From positions 62,001-126,000 of the forward strand of contig MCGO01000061.1 of assembly GCA_002104985.1 (NCBI GenBank): 64,000 nucleotides of DNA, read 5' to 3'. Below are positions 1 through 12,378 of the stretch, piece after piece. The DNA comes from Rhizoclosmatium globosum. Lineage: Eukaryota > Chytridiomycota > Chytridiomycetes > Chytridiales > Chytriomycetaceae. The notes beneath the pieces were generated by a model that was given only the letters and a program-made list of their open reading frames with translations, was not told the DNA's origin and did not search any database. Numbering within the stretch: the first letter of the stretch is position 1; each line of letters opens with the position of its first letter. Position numbers and translations under genes: made by a program.

Positions 1-3000
1 CCTCCTAGAACGATCTCGTCTCATTTTTCAACCCGAGACCGGTATGCTCATGACTACAAGCTTCCTTCAACTCATTTTCACTTTACAGAACGAAACTACC
101 ACATCTTCTACCAACTCTGTGCAGCTGCACCCGCGGCTGAACGAAAGCAGCTTGGCCTTGACAAGTGGGAGTCGTTCCATTACTTAAACCAAGGCCGTGC
201 AGGAGTTGTCAAAAACATTAACGACATTGAAGAGTTCAAAGCAACACAGGAAGCGCTGTCTACGCTTGGAATGTCGGTTTCAATGCAATGGGACATTTTC
301 CGTCTGTGTGCGGCGATTCTGCATATTGGAAATATTGTTGTTACGGAGTCTGGCGCTGAAGGGTCTACGATTTCAGAAAGCGATGTAGCGTTATCGCAGT
401 GTTGTGAACTGCTTGGCGTAAATGCCAAGGATTTTGTGAAATGGGTCACAAAGAAGCAGACTGTGATCGGGAAGGAGAAGTTTGTTAAGGATATGAAAAA
501 GGATGTTGCTGTTGTTGCGAGGGACTCTGTTACAAAAGTCATGTGAGTTGTACCATTAACGGTTTCACCTGGATCTCATAGATTGTGAAAGATATACGAA
601 ACTGTTTGACTGGCTCGTCAAGGCTATCAACAAGAACCTGAAACGTGAATCCAACAATGAACAGCATTTCATCGGTGTCCTCGATATTTACGGGTAACCC
701 AACACTGTTCACATAAGTGAAAGAAACACTCACGAATCACACCAGCTTCGAACACTTCAAAAAGAACTCCTTCGAACAATTCTGCATAAACTATGCCAAC
801 GAAAAGCTCCAACAAGAGTTCAACGCGCACGTCTTCCGCATCGAACAAGAAGGATACATCCAAGAAGCAATCGAATGGACGTTTATTGAATTCGCCGACA
901 ACCAACCATGCATCGACTTAATCGAAGCACGTATCGGAATCCTCAGCCTCCTAGACGAAGAATCACGACTCCAATCCGGGTCCGACGCCACACTCATCTC
1001 GAAACTCAATACAAACTTTGATAAAAACAAGTATTACTCTAAGGGTCGTTTTGGGAACACGGAGTTCACGGTGAAGCACTACGCGGTGGATGTTTCGTAT
1101 ACGGTTACAGGGTTTATTGATAAAAATAAGGATACAATGAGTGATGAGTTGCAGGATGTGTTGGCTGCAAGTACCAGTCCGTTTTTGAGGGAGATTTTGG
1201 GACATGCGAGTGGTCGTGAGGATGGAGAAGGTGGGGCTGGGTATGTTTCGCCTGGAAAAAGTGTGGAACGGAGGAAATCAACTATGACTGCTCCGACACT
1301 TGGGTCTATGTTTAAGAACTCGTTGCAGGGGTTGATGGCTACTATTCGAGAGACTGAAGGACATGTAAGGGTTTATTTAGTTTCATTTATTTAGCTAATC
1401 TTGTTTTCCTTAGTACATTCGTTGCATTAAACCGAATATGGCGAAGGCCGCATTCGAGTTTGAGGGTGCTATGGTTTTGTCTCAGCTGAAAGGTTTGTGT
1501 TCCCTAATCTCGAGAGAAACATTTATACTTAACCATCTTGTTCAGCCTGTGGTGTCCTTGAAACTATCAAAATCAGTAACGCCGGATATCCAAACAAGCT
1601 GTCCTACCAACAGTTCGCAACACGTTATGACATCCTCGTCCCATCCACTTTCCGCGAAACGCTCGCCAAAAGGGAGCTCTGCGTCAAAATCGTAACAACT
1701 GTACTCACAGACTCTACAAAATACCAATTTGGAAAAACCAAAGTCTTCCTAAAATCTGGCCAAATCGCATTTTTCGAAGACCGCCGAAAAGACCGTATCA
1801 ACCATTTCGCACGTCTGTTGACCAAGAATGCGAAGCGATTTATTGAACGAAAGCGCTTCTTGATGTTGAAAGAGGCGACGTTCGCAATTCAAAACGCTTC
1901 GCGTATGTATTTGGCGAAGAAGAAGTTGGGAGAGTTGAAGGCGGATGCGGCTGCTACCAAGGAGAAGAGGGAACGCGAAATCAGGGAGAGGAAAGCTGCT
2001 ACTAAGATCCAGTCTGTTTGGCGTGGTTATCGTGCCAGGAAAATGTACAAGCAGAATTATGCTCATGTCGTAATGCTTCAAAGCGCGATTCGCACTAATG
2101 CTGCAAGAAAACTGTTGAAGTCACTGAAAGCAGATGCCAAGAATGTTGAAGCTGTAAAGGAAAAAGCGTTCAGCTTGGAGGCAAAGGTTGTGTCATTGTC
2201 GCAGGCGTTACGGGATAAGACCATTGAAGCAAAAGAGCTTCAGGATAAGTGTGCTTCTTACGAGAGTCACTTGGCGTCTTGGAAGGAAAAGTTCGAAGCT
2301 TTAGATGCCAAGCATAAGGCATCTCTTGCTGAGAATGCGGCGTTGGCAAAAGACATTGTAGATCTGAAGCGAGAGCAGGATATTATCTCTTCAGAACGAG
2401 ATCGATTCAGCCATATTGTTGCTCAAGCAGTTCAAGATGGTCTTCTCCCTAACGTCGATGCACCTGCTCTCATTCTCACGAAGGGCAGTATCCGGGCTTT
2501 CAGTCAGTCACCATACCGCACCGCACCGTCTATGGACAGAGTTCCAAGCCGAGAACCTCCCAAGACTCATCCAAGTCGCGGAAAGACTCTTGACACGCGA
2601 GGTAGACCACCCGTTGCTACTGTTTTCCCATCTATTCGAGCTTCAGCCTCGCCTTCAAATGGAATGGAGTTATCTCCCGCGCCGCCGTCTTTCCCAGGCT
2701 TGCAAGCTGCATTAAGTCCACCATCGATGGCTCGTAGTGCGATGATGAACCCGTCTCCAGATATGTCACGGACGGGAAGTAAGCGTAGAGAACAGGCTGC
2801 TCAACGCGCTGCTGCTGCTGCTACTGCTGCTGCGGCTGCCACCACGACGAATGATAGTCCTGGTATGATGAAACGACCAGTCAGGATTCCAACAATGAGA
2901 TCCACGTCCATCTTTGAGGAAACTATTGTGGATGACGCTGAACGAGCGCGACGAAAGGAAATCGTGCGTCAAAGCTCGGTTTCAGCTAACGTTCAAAGCA

Positions 3001-4544
3001 TTTTCTCACCAGTGATGGCAGCGGACCCAATGGAAGACGATGATCTTGCTGGTGGCGTGATGATGGCTTCAGCACCGGGTTCGCTACTTTCACGATTGTC
3101 GAGTTCCGACGCTCCAAAAACTCATACTTCAACTGTCACTTCGGAATCGACTCAAACTACTCCAAAAGTCGCTACCCAGGCAACAGTTTCTCCACGAACA
3201 ACAAGTATGCTGCCAAACCCGAAACTAATGGCTGCTCGCGCAGAACTTCTCACACGCCCCGATTTCAATGACATTATTTGTGATAATGTGATCAGGAACC
3301 TTGCCATTCCAACTGTGGATCCTAAACAGACTCTGACGAGACGTCAAGTGCTTTACCCATCGTTTATTCTCAATTCGCTTATTTCGATGCATCTGGAGCA
3401 GGGGATGTTGGTACAGCTCAATAATTTTGTCGCAGATATCTGTTTTGATATCGCGTCGGTTGTAGTGGTACGTGTTCGATGAACGTTTGCCATTATGGAA
3501 CTGACATAATTTTAGGACAACCCTGATAAAACCTTAACGGCGTTCTGGATCTCTAATACCCATGCCCTGCTTCAACTAGTGTTACACACTCAAACTCGAG
3601 AACAAAAGAAACCAAACAACCTCGCATCTTTGACCTCTCTTCGTGCTATTTTGGCTGAATTGCAAACTTTACTGGAAACTGACTTGATTCCAATTTACAT
3701 CAAACGTCTTCGGGATCATACTGCATCCCTCACTATCCCAGCAATCCTCGAAAACCAGGATCTTCCTGGCCTCAAAATCGATGCATCTTCAACCACATCT
3801 GCTTTCTGGAGCGTTTTTTCGAAGCCCTCCGATTCAACGAATGGTCTCACAAAGCTACGCTCTTTCCTCACTTCTACTCACACCACACTCCGACAATTCT
3901 TCTGCCATGAAGCCCTTCACACGCACGCAATGACTGAAATAATGCGTACAATCGGCGTCGTGGCGTTCAACGGAATGCTTGTCAAAAGAAACTTTTTGAA
4001 TTTCAAACGGGGTTGTCAAATCCAATACAACCTCAGCCAAATCGAAGAGCTTTGCGCAAGGCTTGGAATAACATCAAGTAAGTTTGCACCGTAACATATA
4101 TTGCAGTAGAATAACCACGCATTCGCTGGAAAGCATTAGACCACATTGACCTTGTTTCACAAGCGGCCAAGATCCTTACTCTGAATAAATCAGAGACGCA
4201 GGATGTAGCGGCTGTGTTTGAACTTGCGTATTTGTTGAATCCAAGTCAGATTGAGAAGTTGTATTCGAATTACTCGACTCGGGATCTGGATTCACCCGTG
4301 AGTGGTTTAATTCATTCCTGTGTAATTATCATAACATTCCATGGGTCCACAGATGTCTCTTGAATTCTATGAAGAGATTCGTTCTCGCGCGGATCCATCA
4401 AGGCACCGGGATTTAGTTCCGTTGTCGTTGGACCCAGAACCTGACTATGGGATGTTACCAGTTTCTCCGCTGGCGGATACGACGCAATACCTCCCACTTC
4501 CAGAACTTACTATTCCCCCCGAGTTTTTCAAACTGCTACCATAA
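1..4544 (+). CDS. Class V (MYO2-type) myosin heavy chain, 5' end cut off by window
   Basis: Actin motor that carries vesicles and organelles. The window starts inside the motor domain. Exons joined in frame: ..41, 89-542, 592-693, 746-1364, 1414-1492, 1546-3467, 3516-4077, 4134-4297, 4353-4544. Visible in order: motor segments (YHIFYQLCAAAP, LDIYGFEHF, NSFEQFCINYANEKLQQEF, YIRCIKPN), the converter (FGKTKVFLKSG), two or more IQ motifs (e.g. IQSVWRGYRARKMY), a coiled coil, a long Ser/Pro/Ala-rich linker, and a C-terminal dilute (DIL) cargo domain with NFLNFKRGCQIQYNL. The DIL domain separates class V from class II. Introns are 47-56 nt. Two acceptors end in GAAAG rather than CAG/TAG (after 591 and 4133); frame and family alignment require them. 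The gene converges on the next one with a 60-nt gap. Confidence 0.95.
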
Positions 4545-4604
4545 TCATAAATAAACAAAATATTTTGGGACATAATCCTGGCACTATTGACTAAAGTTCA
4601 GTGT

Positions 4605-7600
4605 TTATTGATAATGTACAGGACAACTACTCTTCTTCTTAAACCATCCTTTTATACACCCTTCATGATACACACAAAGACAGTTCAACCGAGCAACTCG
4701 TTCCCCGGCTTCCATATCCCCGAAACAGATGACGCACTCCTGCCCTGAATCTTCTCGCAACGTCTGCACGATATACCGATTTCCACTGATCTCAGCAGAC
4801 CGTGTGAGACACTGCGCGATATGTGCTTCTGTTTCCTGAGCTGACTTCATTTTCAGGAGAGACATTTGACAGACGGGGCATTCGAGCATGACCGAGTCAG
4901 ACATGTTTCGTGGCGGGGGTTTGGGTGCAAGACGATCTTCCTCATTATCGTTTTCGTCCTCCTCTTCTTCTTCGTCCTCTTCATCGACCTGTGAATCACG
5001 GGCAGAAAGTGACCCAACGTGATTCGCAGTACTTGCAACAACAGTCGTAATCGCCGACGCGACTTGATGGGACAGCGTGGCAATCAAGTCCATCGCGCTG
5101 GTGCTGCTACTACTGCTCGAACTCAACAGCCCTTCTTGGTGTAATAAATGCGCTGGAGGTGAAGGCCGTACAGGAGGGTTACTGTACAACGGACTATCAC
5201 CCGTCGAGTTTGTCAAGAACGTGTAACACGTGTCACAAACGCGGTGATACGCTCCATCCCCGACATTGCCCCCATTCTCCAGCGCGACACGGTGCGAGCT
5301 GCAGTTATCGCAGAACACGAGCCCACACCACCTAGGAAATCTGTCAGCCTGTAGATTCAACATAACAACAAAAATACGTTACCTGCAATGGTGTTTCCTC
5401 AAAAACAGTGTAAACCGTTTCCGACACAACTTGCAACTAACAACAGTCCCACTATCCTGCCACGACCCAACAGGACTCCGTTCACGCGCCATCATACCCG
5501 CAACAGTACTCCCCGCTGAACTGCCCAATACTACAGGATTCGGGGTCTCCCGCCCAGTCGGCGTACGTACTCGAATCTCAACCCCGGTTTCAGTTTGAGC
5601 AGCATCAACAGACTCAATAGGTTCTACAGGGTCTTGAAACTCATCGTCTGCGCTTCCATAAGAACTCAAAGAAGCCACACTCATTTTCCGGAGATCCAAG
5701 CGCGTGACTGTCGTCTCCGCCGTCACGTCTTCGTCAGCGTCTGTGACAGTGGGCGCAAGTGGGGTTCGTACAGTTTGACTCGCACGCGGAAGTGCAGGTG
5801 CAAAACGGGGCGTTGTCTCGTAATGTGCAAGAATATCTTCATCGCCGCGAACAGGTTCCACAGATTCGTCGTTCTCATCGTCGTTAGGTTGTGCATCGTC
5901 GCCGGAATATACGAGTGCATCAACGGAAGTCCATTGTCCACCTTGTGTATCGTTGATTTGGAGCGGTAAACCAACTATACAACTGTTTTAGCAAAGCAAA
6001 AACAAAAGCTGTACGAAAACAAACCAAAGGCAGGCGTCTCAACATCGATCGCTAAATCAGTTCCCTCCATTTTCCAACCCGCAGACGCAAGTATTCCTGC
6101 GCGCCAATCCGTATCCGTAGTTCCACCTGTATGAGCAGAGTCCAGATCGTCCTGTTTAGAAGGACTGCTTCGTCCACTCGCCGAAGATCGCGGTGGCTAT
6201 TATATTCACAGATTAATTAACGCTATAGCTCTGAGAGCAAAACACACCTTCTGTGGCCCAATCGCATCACCTTGTCCTGCCTCCTCACCAACAACAGACG
6301 CTACAGCAACAGCAACAGCGGCAGAAGAGGAGGAGGCATCACCGAAAAAAGAAGACGATGCATCATTCGATTCTCTCTGCTGTTCCTCAGATTCACCAAT
6401 CTCAGCTTCTCCCTTCCCTCCATCCCCATTCCGCATCTCAACAATCTTTTCCGCGCGCTCAAGCAACTCCGTAACAAGCACAACAGCCTCCTTCTTCCTC
6501 CGTTCATCCCCATCAACTACCATAAAACTCCAATTAATCAACAACCCCCACATACACCAAACAAAAAAACAATACCTTTAATCCCCGCCAACAAAACCTG
6601 AATCACCCCCTCAAACGCCTTCAAACCCCCCTCCACAGCCTCCCCTGCCCCTGAACCAGGAATCAGCGTCCGCGCTCGATCCAAGTAATCAATCTCTTTC
6701 CGAACACTTAAATTCAGTTTCCGTTTCCGAATACGGATCCATCGACGACGACGTATCAAGGAGCCGAAACCTGTGTGTGGGAGCGTGGAGTGGTATTTTG
6801 AGGTTGTTGATGGGGTTTTGTATCTGGGAGAAGTGTTGGAGGTTGAGTTTTTGGTTTGTCGATTGGAATAATGTTGTTTTTTTTTTACCGCCATCCGTCT
6901 TCATCGCATGGGACGTTGTCGTCGGGGTCGTCGAGGCCGTTGAATATGTTGTCTAGGTCTATTTTCCAGTCTGTGAGCCAGAACCATGGGCCGTGTGGAG
7001 GTGTGAGTGTGATGTCGCCTTGTTCTATTTTCTGTGGAATGCAAAACAAATGTGAGCAAAAGGCGGTAAGAAGTATTTGGATCGATATTGTATCCTGACA
7101 ACGAGTTCCGCTTGTGTTGTCACTCCATTTCACTTATATCCCACTCCCACTCCGATCACCAATCACCAATCACCAATCACCATCCACCCATAAACAAAGG
7201 ATACGCACCGCATCTCGAGGAAAAGTAGCTGTAGTAGGCAACTTGACATCTTGCAAACCCTGAATCAATCCAGAATATGTTACGAAAAAGGACCCTTTAT
7301 GGATCAAAGAGGTGTGCGTAAAAGTAGAAGAATAAAAGAGGGTAGAGGATTGAGTTTCAAACACGATTTCAATGTCAGCAGAGTGAAGTGTTGCTGTTGA
7401 AGGAGTAGATGTGTTTGAAGAATAGGACGTAGAGGATGCAAGAAGGTGGCAGATAGACAAATGTTCCGATTGAGCAGCCAATGCAAAAGCCGAATCTCCG
7501 TGTTTGTTGATGAGAGTCGTTGAAGCATTCTTTGACAAAAGCAGTTGAACAACATCACTGTAGCCCTTTGACGACGCGTTCACTGTACCCCATTAATTAA

Positions 7601-8277
7601 ACACCCATCACCAATACGCACTACAATTCAAAGCACGTACTCAGAGGAGTAAAGCGATGATTCCTCGAAACAGCATCAACACTCGCGCCATTCTCCACCA
7701 AACACTTTGCAACATTGTAAAAGCCACCTGATGCCGCATTATGAAGCGCCGTCCAACCTTCGTTATCGGCATGGTTCACATTCGCGAGTCGATCAATCAG
7801 GAACGAGACGATAGTTTCGAAGCCCTTCTGAGCCGCCTTCAAGAGAGCCGTCTGTTTTCAAGACACGTTCTTCAATTCCACAAACAAACAAACAAACAAA
7901 AAGAACAATAGTTGAATACTTCTCCGTCCTTGTCCGTAACATCGACTTGAGCCCCACCGCGATCGACCTAGTTCAATGCCCATGTTTAGCACTTCTTTCA
8001 ACCAATCAAATCCAATCGAATCGAAACAAACCAGTAAAACAACCGCATCAAAGTGGCCCTTTGAAGCCGCAACAAGAATCGGACAAGTTTGAGACGGACC
8101 AACGAGTCGATTCAGGTTGAATTCGGTGGTGGTTGCTTCTCCGACTTCAACGCCACTGCTGCTACTACTGCTAATACTACAAGTACTACTGCTCCGCCGA
8201 ATCCGCAAAAGTGTCATCAGCGATTCGGTGTCGCCTGTGGATGCGGCGGCGAGGATGCGTGTGTCGTGGCTTTGCAT
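4605..8277 (-). CDS. Ankyrin-DysF-FYVE-RING protein (PIB1-like E3 ligase with extra N-terminal domains)
   Basis: Ten exons join in frame (minus strand, high to low): 8277-8032, 7967-7920, 7851-7641, 7582-7209, 7031-6889, 6823-6576, 6516-6248, 6196-6025, 5974-5383, 5331-4605. The N-terminus has about five ankyrin repeats (GETALLKAAQKG, GWTALHNAASGG). A dysferlin (DysF) domain follows: EIVFETQ, WFWLTDWKID, DEDGWRY and RRRRWIRIRKRK lie in four exons and only make sense together. Then come a helical segment, acidic/Ser-rich linkers, a FYVE finger (CKLC, RKHHCR, WCGLVFCDNC) split by a 51-nt intron, and a C-terminal RING (CVICFGDM, CLCVYHEGC, SCPVH). FYVE+RING is the arrangement of yeast Pib1, a PI3P-binding ubiquitin ligase of endosomes and vacuole, so membrane-targeted E3 activity is inferred. 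Automated annotation could split this into two to four genes. The longest intron (7032-7208) lies inside DysF, which argues against a gene boundary there. Confidence 0.85.
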
Positions 8278-8309
8278 TCGCTTTTAGACAAATAAAAGAA
8301 AGACATTCT

Positions 8310-8871
8310 TTATTGAACAATGTGCACTCCGAGCAAGGGAATCCGCACAAACGTGAATTCACTCGTCATGTTCGATCCAAAGACAAAGACAGGTGCGGAG
8401 AATGCAGTTGGTTGCTTGGACTGACTGTGGGTTAATGGATCAAACTTGTAGAGTGACTTACCTCTTTGGTTTGGTCCGTTGGGAATGTCGTGTTCTTTGC
8501 ATTTGCTTCAAGAGCCGCGGTTTGTTGTCCAGTTATTGCAGCTTCCGCGCGTGCCAAAGTACTTGGATGTAGGGCAAGACTGTTGACAGCAAGAGGGTCG
8601 GGTAAGGCAATGAGCACTCCTTATTATGATGGTGAGCGATGTGCGGGAATAAACCAGATAGATACCTCTGACTGACGCTGACAACGCGTTTTTGCGGCGA
8701 ACTCTACGGCCTTGAGCCTTTGAAGTGAGCGTCACTGGCACTGCTGGAAGCGGCAGTGAGATGAAGCAGGTAAATGGACAGAGTGTTCCAACAGAGAATG
8801 GGTATGAGAAGAGTAAGCAATAATACATTGCAGACAGCTATGTCACTATGTTAGCTACCGTTATTTTCCAT
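8310..8871 (-). CDS. Small hypothetical protein, three or four exons
   Basis: I do not recognise this protein. A reading frame can be spliced from 8871 (start MENN, then an intron ending before AVPVTLTSKAQG) or from an ATG at 8828 (a more hydrophobic N-terminus). It continues through GRRVRRKNALSASVRG, a 46-nt intron, an Ala-rich helical segment, an intron with a clear GTAAGT donor, and a last exon ending in VRIPLLGVHIVQ. The product is about 120-140 residues. The stop is only 33 nt upstream of the ankyrin-DysF-FYVE-RING start on the same strand. Splice signals and codon continuity are the only support. It could instead be 5' leader sequence of the downstream gene. Confidence 0.4.
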
Positions 8872-8974
8872 TTCACAAAAGTTTCTCAATATTGACAGTT
8901 TAGAAAGAAAACTTAAAATAGATCACTATCAATAATGGGTTTATTTAATAAGTGAAAAGTGATAAAGTAACACT
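8872..8974. other. AT-rich spacer before the minisatellite
   Basis: Short AT-rich stretch with no reading frame or recognisable site. It separates the small minus-strand gene from the repeat array. Confidence 0.5.
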
Positions 8975-9850
8975 CCAGCTTGGGTCCTGCAGCCCCCCTT
9001 CCACTACGTAGGGCAGGGGGAAGCTCGCGCAGATATGACCCAGTATTCCAGCTTGGGTCCTGCAGCCCCCCTTCCACTACGAAGGGCAGGGGGAAGCTCG
9101 CGCAGATATGACCCAGTATTCCAGCTTGGGTCCTGCAGCCCCCCTTCCACTACGTAGGGCAGGGGGAAGCTCGCACAGATATGACCCAGTATTCCAGCTT
9201 GGGTCCTGCAGCCCCCCTTCCACTACGTAGGGCAGGGGGAAGCTCGCACAGATATGACCCAGTATTCCAGCTTGGGTCCTGCAGCCCCCCTTCCACTACG
9301 TAGGGCAGGGGGAAGCTCGCGCAGATATGACCCAGTATTCCAGCTTGGGTCCTGCAGCCCCCCTTCCACTACGTAGGGCAGGGGGAAGCTCGCGCAGATA
9401 TGACCCAGTATTCCAGCTTGGGTCCTGCAGCCCCCCTTCCACTACGTAGGGCAGGGGGAAGCTCGCGCAGATATGACCCAGTATTCCAGCTTGGGTCCTG
9501 CAGCCCCCCTTCCACTACGTAGGGCAGGGGGAAGCTCGCACAGATATGACCCAGTATTCCAGCTTGGATCCTGCAGCCCCCCTTCCACTACGTAGGGCAG
9601 GGGGAAGCTCGCGCAGATATGACCCAGTATTCCAGCTTGGGTCCTGCAGCCCCCCTTCCACTACGTAGGGCAGGGGGAAGCTCGCACAGATATGACCCAG
9701 TATTCCAGCTTGGGTCCTGCAGCCCCCCTTCCACTACGTAGGGCAGGGGGAAGCTCGCACAGATATGACCCAGTATTCCAGCTTGGGTCCTGCAGCCCCC
9801 CTTCCACTACGTAGGGCAGGGGGAAGCTCGCGCAGATATGACCCAGTATC
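8975..9850. repeat. 73-bp minisatellite, 12 tandem copies
   Basis: Twelve head-to-tail copies of a 73-bp unit start at 8975, 9048, 9121 and so on to 9778. They are almost identical. The variants are GCGC/GCAC before AGATATGACC, one TACGAA in place of TACGTA in copy 2, and one TTGGATCC in copy 9. Each unit holds a C-rich arm, a central TACGTA and a G-rich arm (GGCAGGGGGAAGCT), making an imperfect palindrome. The array can be translated on the minus strand because 73 nt permutes all frames without a stop, but the product would be a pure repeat and is not believed. Confidence 0.97.
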
Positions 9851-10620
9851 CAGAAGACAGACTTGACAGGTGGAGGATCCGATGGGCCAAAGACCAAGAC
9901 TGGGGTAGATCTGGATGAAGACTGGGACCCGAGTAGAACTGGACAAAGAGTGGAGGGCGAGTGGGTGTCAGGAAGCCATACGTGAGGAGCCGGTGGAGTT
10001 TGTGAGAGAGATATTTTGGGGAGGGGAAGAGAGCAAAAGCGCGTCTTTTAAAGGAAAACTGGAATTGTCAGGGACGAAAAACTGGTGCGCAGTTGCGCAG
10101 TGCTCGTTGCACCAAATAATAAAGAGGAATACATCTTGTTACTTTATTTCTTATTGTTTGTTTAGGTCGCCTCGAGGCGAGGCTGCCATCACTGTAAAAC
10201 GCGTCGACTACTATTGGTATGAATAACTGAACAGGCATCTCTACTTGCTATTGCTAACAGCTATGAAGGAGGCATTAAAGATATTTCTAAGTTTGTTCAA
10301 ATCTTCGTTGTGTTGGGTGTGTGCTGTACGTTCGAAACACAAAGAATCCTGCACAACAACACAACAACCACAATTTTTGACGCAAAAATATATTTATTGG
10401 AGTATAATATATGAATAAACAGGAATAACCAGCTACTTCGGCTTTCGCGGTTTGAATGACAGCATCGAAGAATGGCGGGGAGTTGTGCTGTGCTCCGTTG
10501 CCCTGACCATAAGGAAGATCCTCTCTGAGAATGACGAGAGCATGAATGGAATTAAGGCAGTCTGGCAAGTCCAAAACACCGCGAACCAATGGGCTCGCTG
10601 CCGTTGGTTGTTGTTTTCCC
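9851..10620. other. Intergenic; no supported gene
   Basis: No convincing gene. The stretch after the array (9851-10110) is purine-rich on the plus strand with short echoes such as GGACC and AGACTGG. The block near 10030-10075 contains GGAATTGTCAGG, which also occurs in the P1 and P2 promoter-like blocks at 19.7 and 36.15 kb. A minus-strand frame at 10433-10669 runs through the CA microsatellite and has no family resemblance. Confidence 0.5.
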
Positions 10621-10640
10621 ACACACACACACACACACAC
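10621..10640. repeat. (CA)10 microsatellite
   Basis: Ten uninterrupted AC dinucleotides just upstream (plus-strand sense) of the tRNA-Gln gene. Confidence 0.95.
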
Positions 10641-10673
10641 CCAACCTCCTTCACATTCATCGTATTCAAAACG

Positions 10674-10746
10674 AGGTCGTACCCGGACTCGAACCGGGGT
10701 TACAGGTATCAGAAACCTGGGTGCTAAACCACTACACTATACAACC
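10674..10746 (-). tRNA. tRNA-Gln (anticodon CTG)
   Basis: The reverse complement folds as a standard cloverleaf. Acceptor GGTTGTA pairs with TACGACC, with one G-T pair. The D-arm is GTGT..GCAC, the anticodon loop TTCTGAT carries CTG, and the T-loop TTCGAGT is canonical (A and B boxes present). It closely resembles fungal tRNA-Gln. No intron and no encoded CCA. Confidence 0.95.
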
Positions 10747-10954
10747 TTCGATATATTGTGAAGGATTAAACATTGTTAAAACCTATGACGTTTTACACTG
10801 CACTATACAACGCTCGAGCGCCGAAAGAAAAGCACATAATTAAAACTCAGAACTGCAGAATCACTAGATACTGCGACAATCTCACAGAATACATACACAA
10901 TAACTATATCAATCAACTTTATATATCTCCCTTGGTATGATCTACAGCTCCCAC

Positions 10955-12331
10955 ATCATTTCCGCCCCGCCATCGATGAATAACTCAACACCCACACTCC
11001 ACCTACAATAATAGTCACACCCACAATCGCCATCTGCACCATAAACGCGATGCCATCTGGCAACTCGATCCCAGGAACGGCAAAGACCATCACAAGCGTG
11101 TTACTAACAGATAAACTTGTGAAGAAGGTGTAGAATACGGGAACGGCGATGAGCGGGGATATAAATACGATGGCTGGGTTTTGAATAGTTAGTTGGATGG
11201 TATGGTAACGTGTTGATAGGAAGAGGTCGCGTACCTTTGTTGAGCGTCACTAATTGCAATACAATGGATGTAGCTATTGTGATGAGCAAGAACACCGATA
11301 TGAGTATTTCAGACCACGATTGAACGCTGGTTTTGTCCATAATCCCGGATGCAGAGGATATCAAGTTTAATCCGCACTTCATGATCGTCAACGTTAATGT
11401 GGCTTGAAGGCGCGGGGTCAGTTGGCAGAACCAATTGAATGAAATACCTCACCTGCGATACCACCACAAGAGGAATAGAGGAACCCAATGTGATGGTCAT
11501 ATGCTGTGGCACCAACTTGTAGAACCCCTATTCTCGCCTCAGCTTCTGGGCCACCGACATCCTCGAGCTCCAATTCACGCGCGGCAATCAACAGTCTGGA
11601 TTTCCGTATTTCCAACGCGATCGCAGTGAAGAGACATATCAGGAGTAAAGCAATGATTGATGAGAAGTACGATCGAAACAACGAGGATTTGAATAACTTG
11701 AATAGAGTATCAAAGTCTGTATTCAAGAATTAGTTGACTGATTCCAGACGTAGAGGAATCGAGTTGAACAAAGAATATTAGGACTGGGCAAAACACGTAC
11801 CTTTGAGCTCAACATCGACATTCCCAAAGAGGCTCACTATAGAACCACCAACGACAATGAGGCCAGTTGCAACGTAGTCCCAGGGACCTACTTTCGTCCC
11901 AACCAATAAACTTGAGAAGTACACGTTAAAGACGAGGCCAGAGGAGCCCAGTGGAGCCAGCAAGATAGGGGATATAAAGTTTAAAGCCAAGATAGATCCA
12001 AATACTTGAGGTACGAGGTACGCAATGAAGCCTATTACTCTCAGTCTCAGTAACCATCTCAAACACCTTCAAACCAACCAATAAGCCAAAGCCACGGCCG
12101 CACCGCCAAAGGAAGAAACGGAAAAACTTTCGGAGGCTGCGACTGCGCCTGAGTCTGCGCCTGAGAATCTTCCAACGAAAGAAGCGGGTCTTCGTCTTGA
12201 ACAAGAACCGGTCGTCGTTCCCGCAGCGCCGCAGCCTGGACATTAACGCCAAACGAGCTGAGACAGTTCATCGCAATCACAATAAATACTCCAGTTGAAG
12301 TGGCAACGGCATCGTCAAAGTGAAGCGACAT
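10955..12331 (-). CDS. NIPA-family (DUF803) magnesium transporter-like membrane protein
   Basis: Predicted multi-pass membrane protein of the drug/metabolite transporter superfamily; NIPA proteins are linked to Mg2+ uptake. The core NIPA signature is clear: ISPILLAPLGSSGLVFN, then LLVGTKVGPWDYVATG and GGSIVSLFGNV. Exons begin at 12331 (MSLHFDDAVATSTG) and run through a Gln-rich cytoplasmic insert, the signature exon (about 12025-11810), further TM exons (FSSIIALLLICLFTAIALEI; ILISVFLLITIATSIVLQL) and a last exon ending in SYSSMAGRK. The intron after WFEG is only 35 nt. A downstream in-frame acceptor would make it 62 nt but would delete nine residues of a membrane helix, so the 35-nt version is preferred. 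Substrate is inferred from family only. Confidence 0.85.
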
Positions 12332-12378
12332 TGTGTTTCGAATAATGATAATAATAGTAACAACGAAATAATAGTAAT

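Noticed and set aside
5266..5969. Plus-strand frames opposite the FYVE exons
   Set aside because: Shadows of the ankyrin-DysF-FYVE-RING exons, which have full domain support.
8975..9850. CRISPR array
   Set aside because: Units are contiguous with no unique spacers, and the genome is eukaryotic.
9661..9946. Minus-strand open frames across the minisatellite
   Set aside because: They are pure translations of the 73-bp repeat; 73 is not a multiple of 3, so all frames are sampled and no selection is visible.
10287..10669. Minus-strand frames through the CA repeat
   Set aside because: N-terminus is the microsatellite (CVCVCV); the rest has no recognisable family and two frames compete.
12026..12063. 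62-nt version of the NIPA intron
   Set aside because: In frame, but removes nine residues of a membrane helix; kept as an alternative only.
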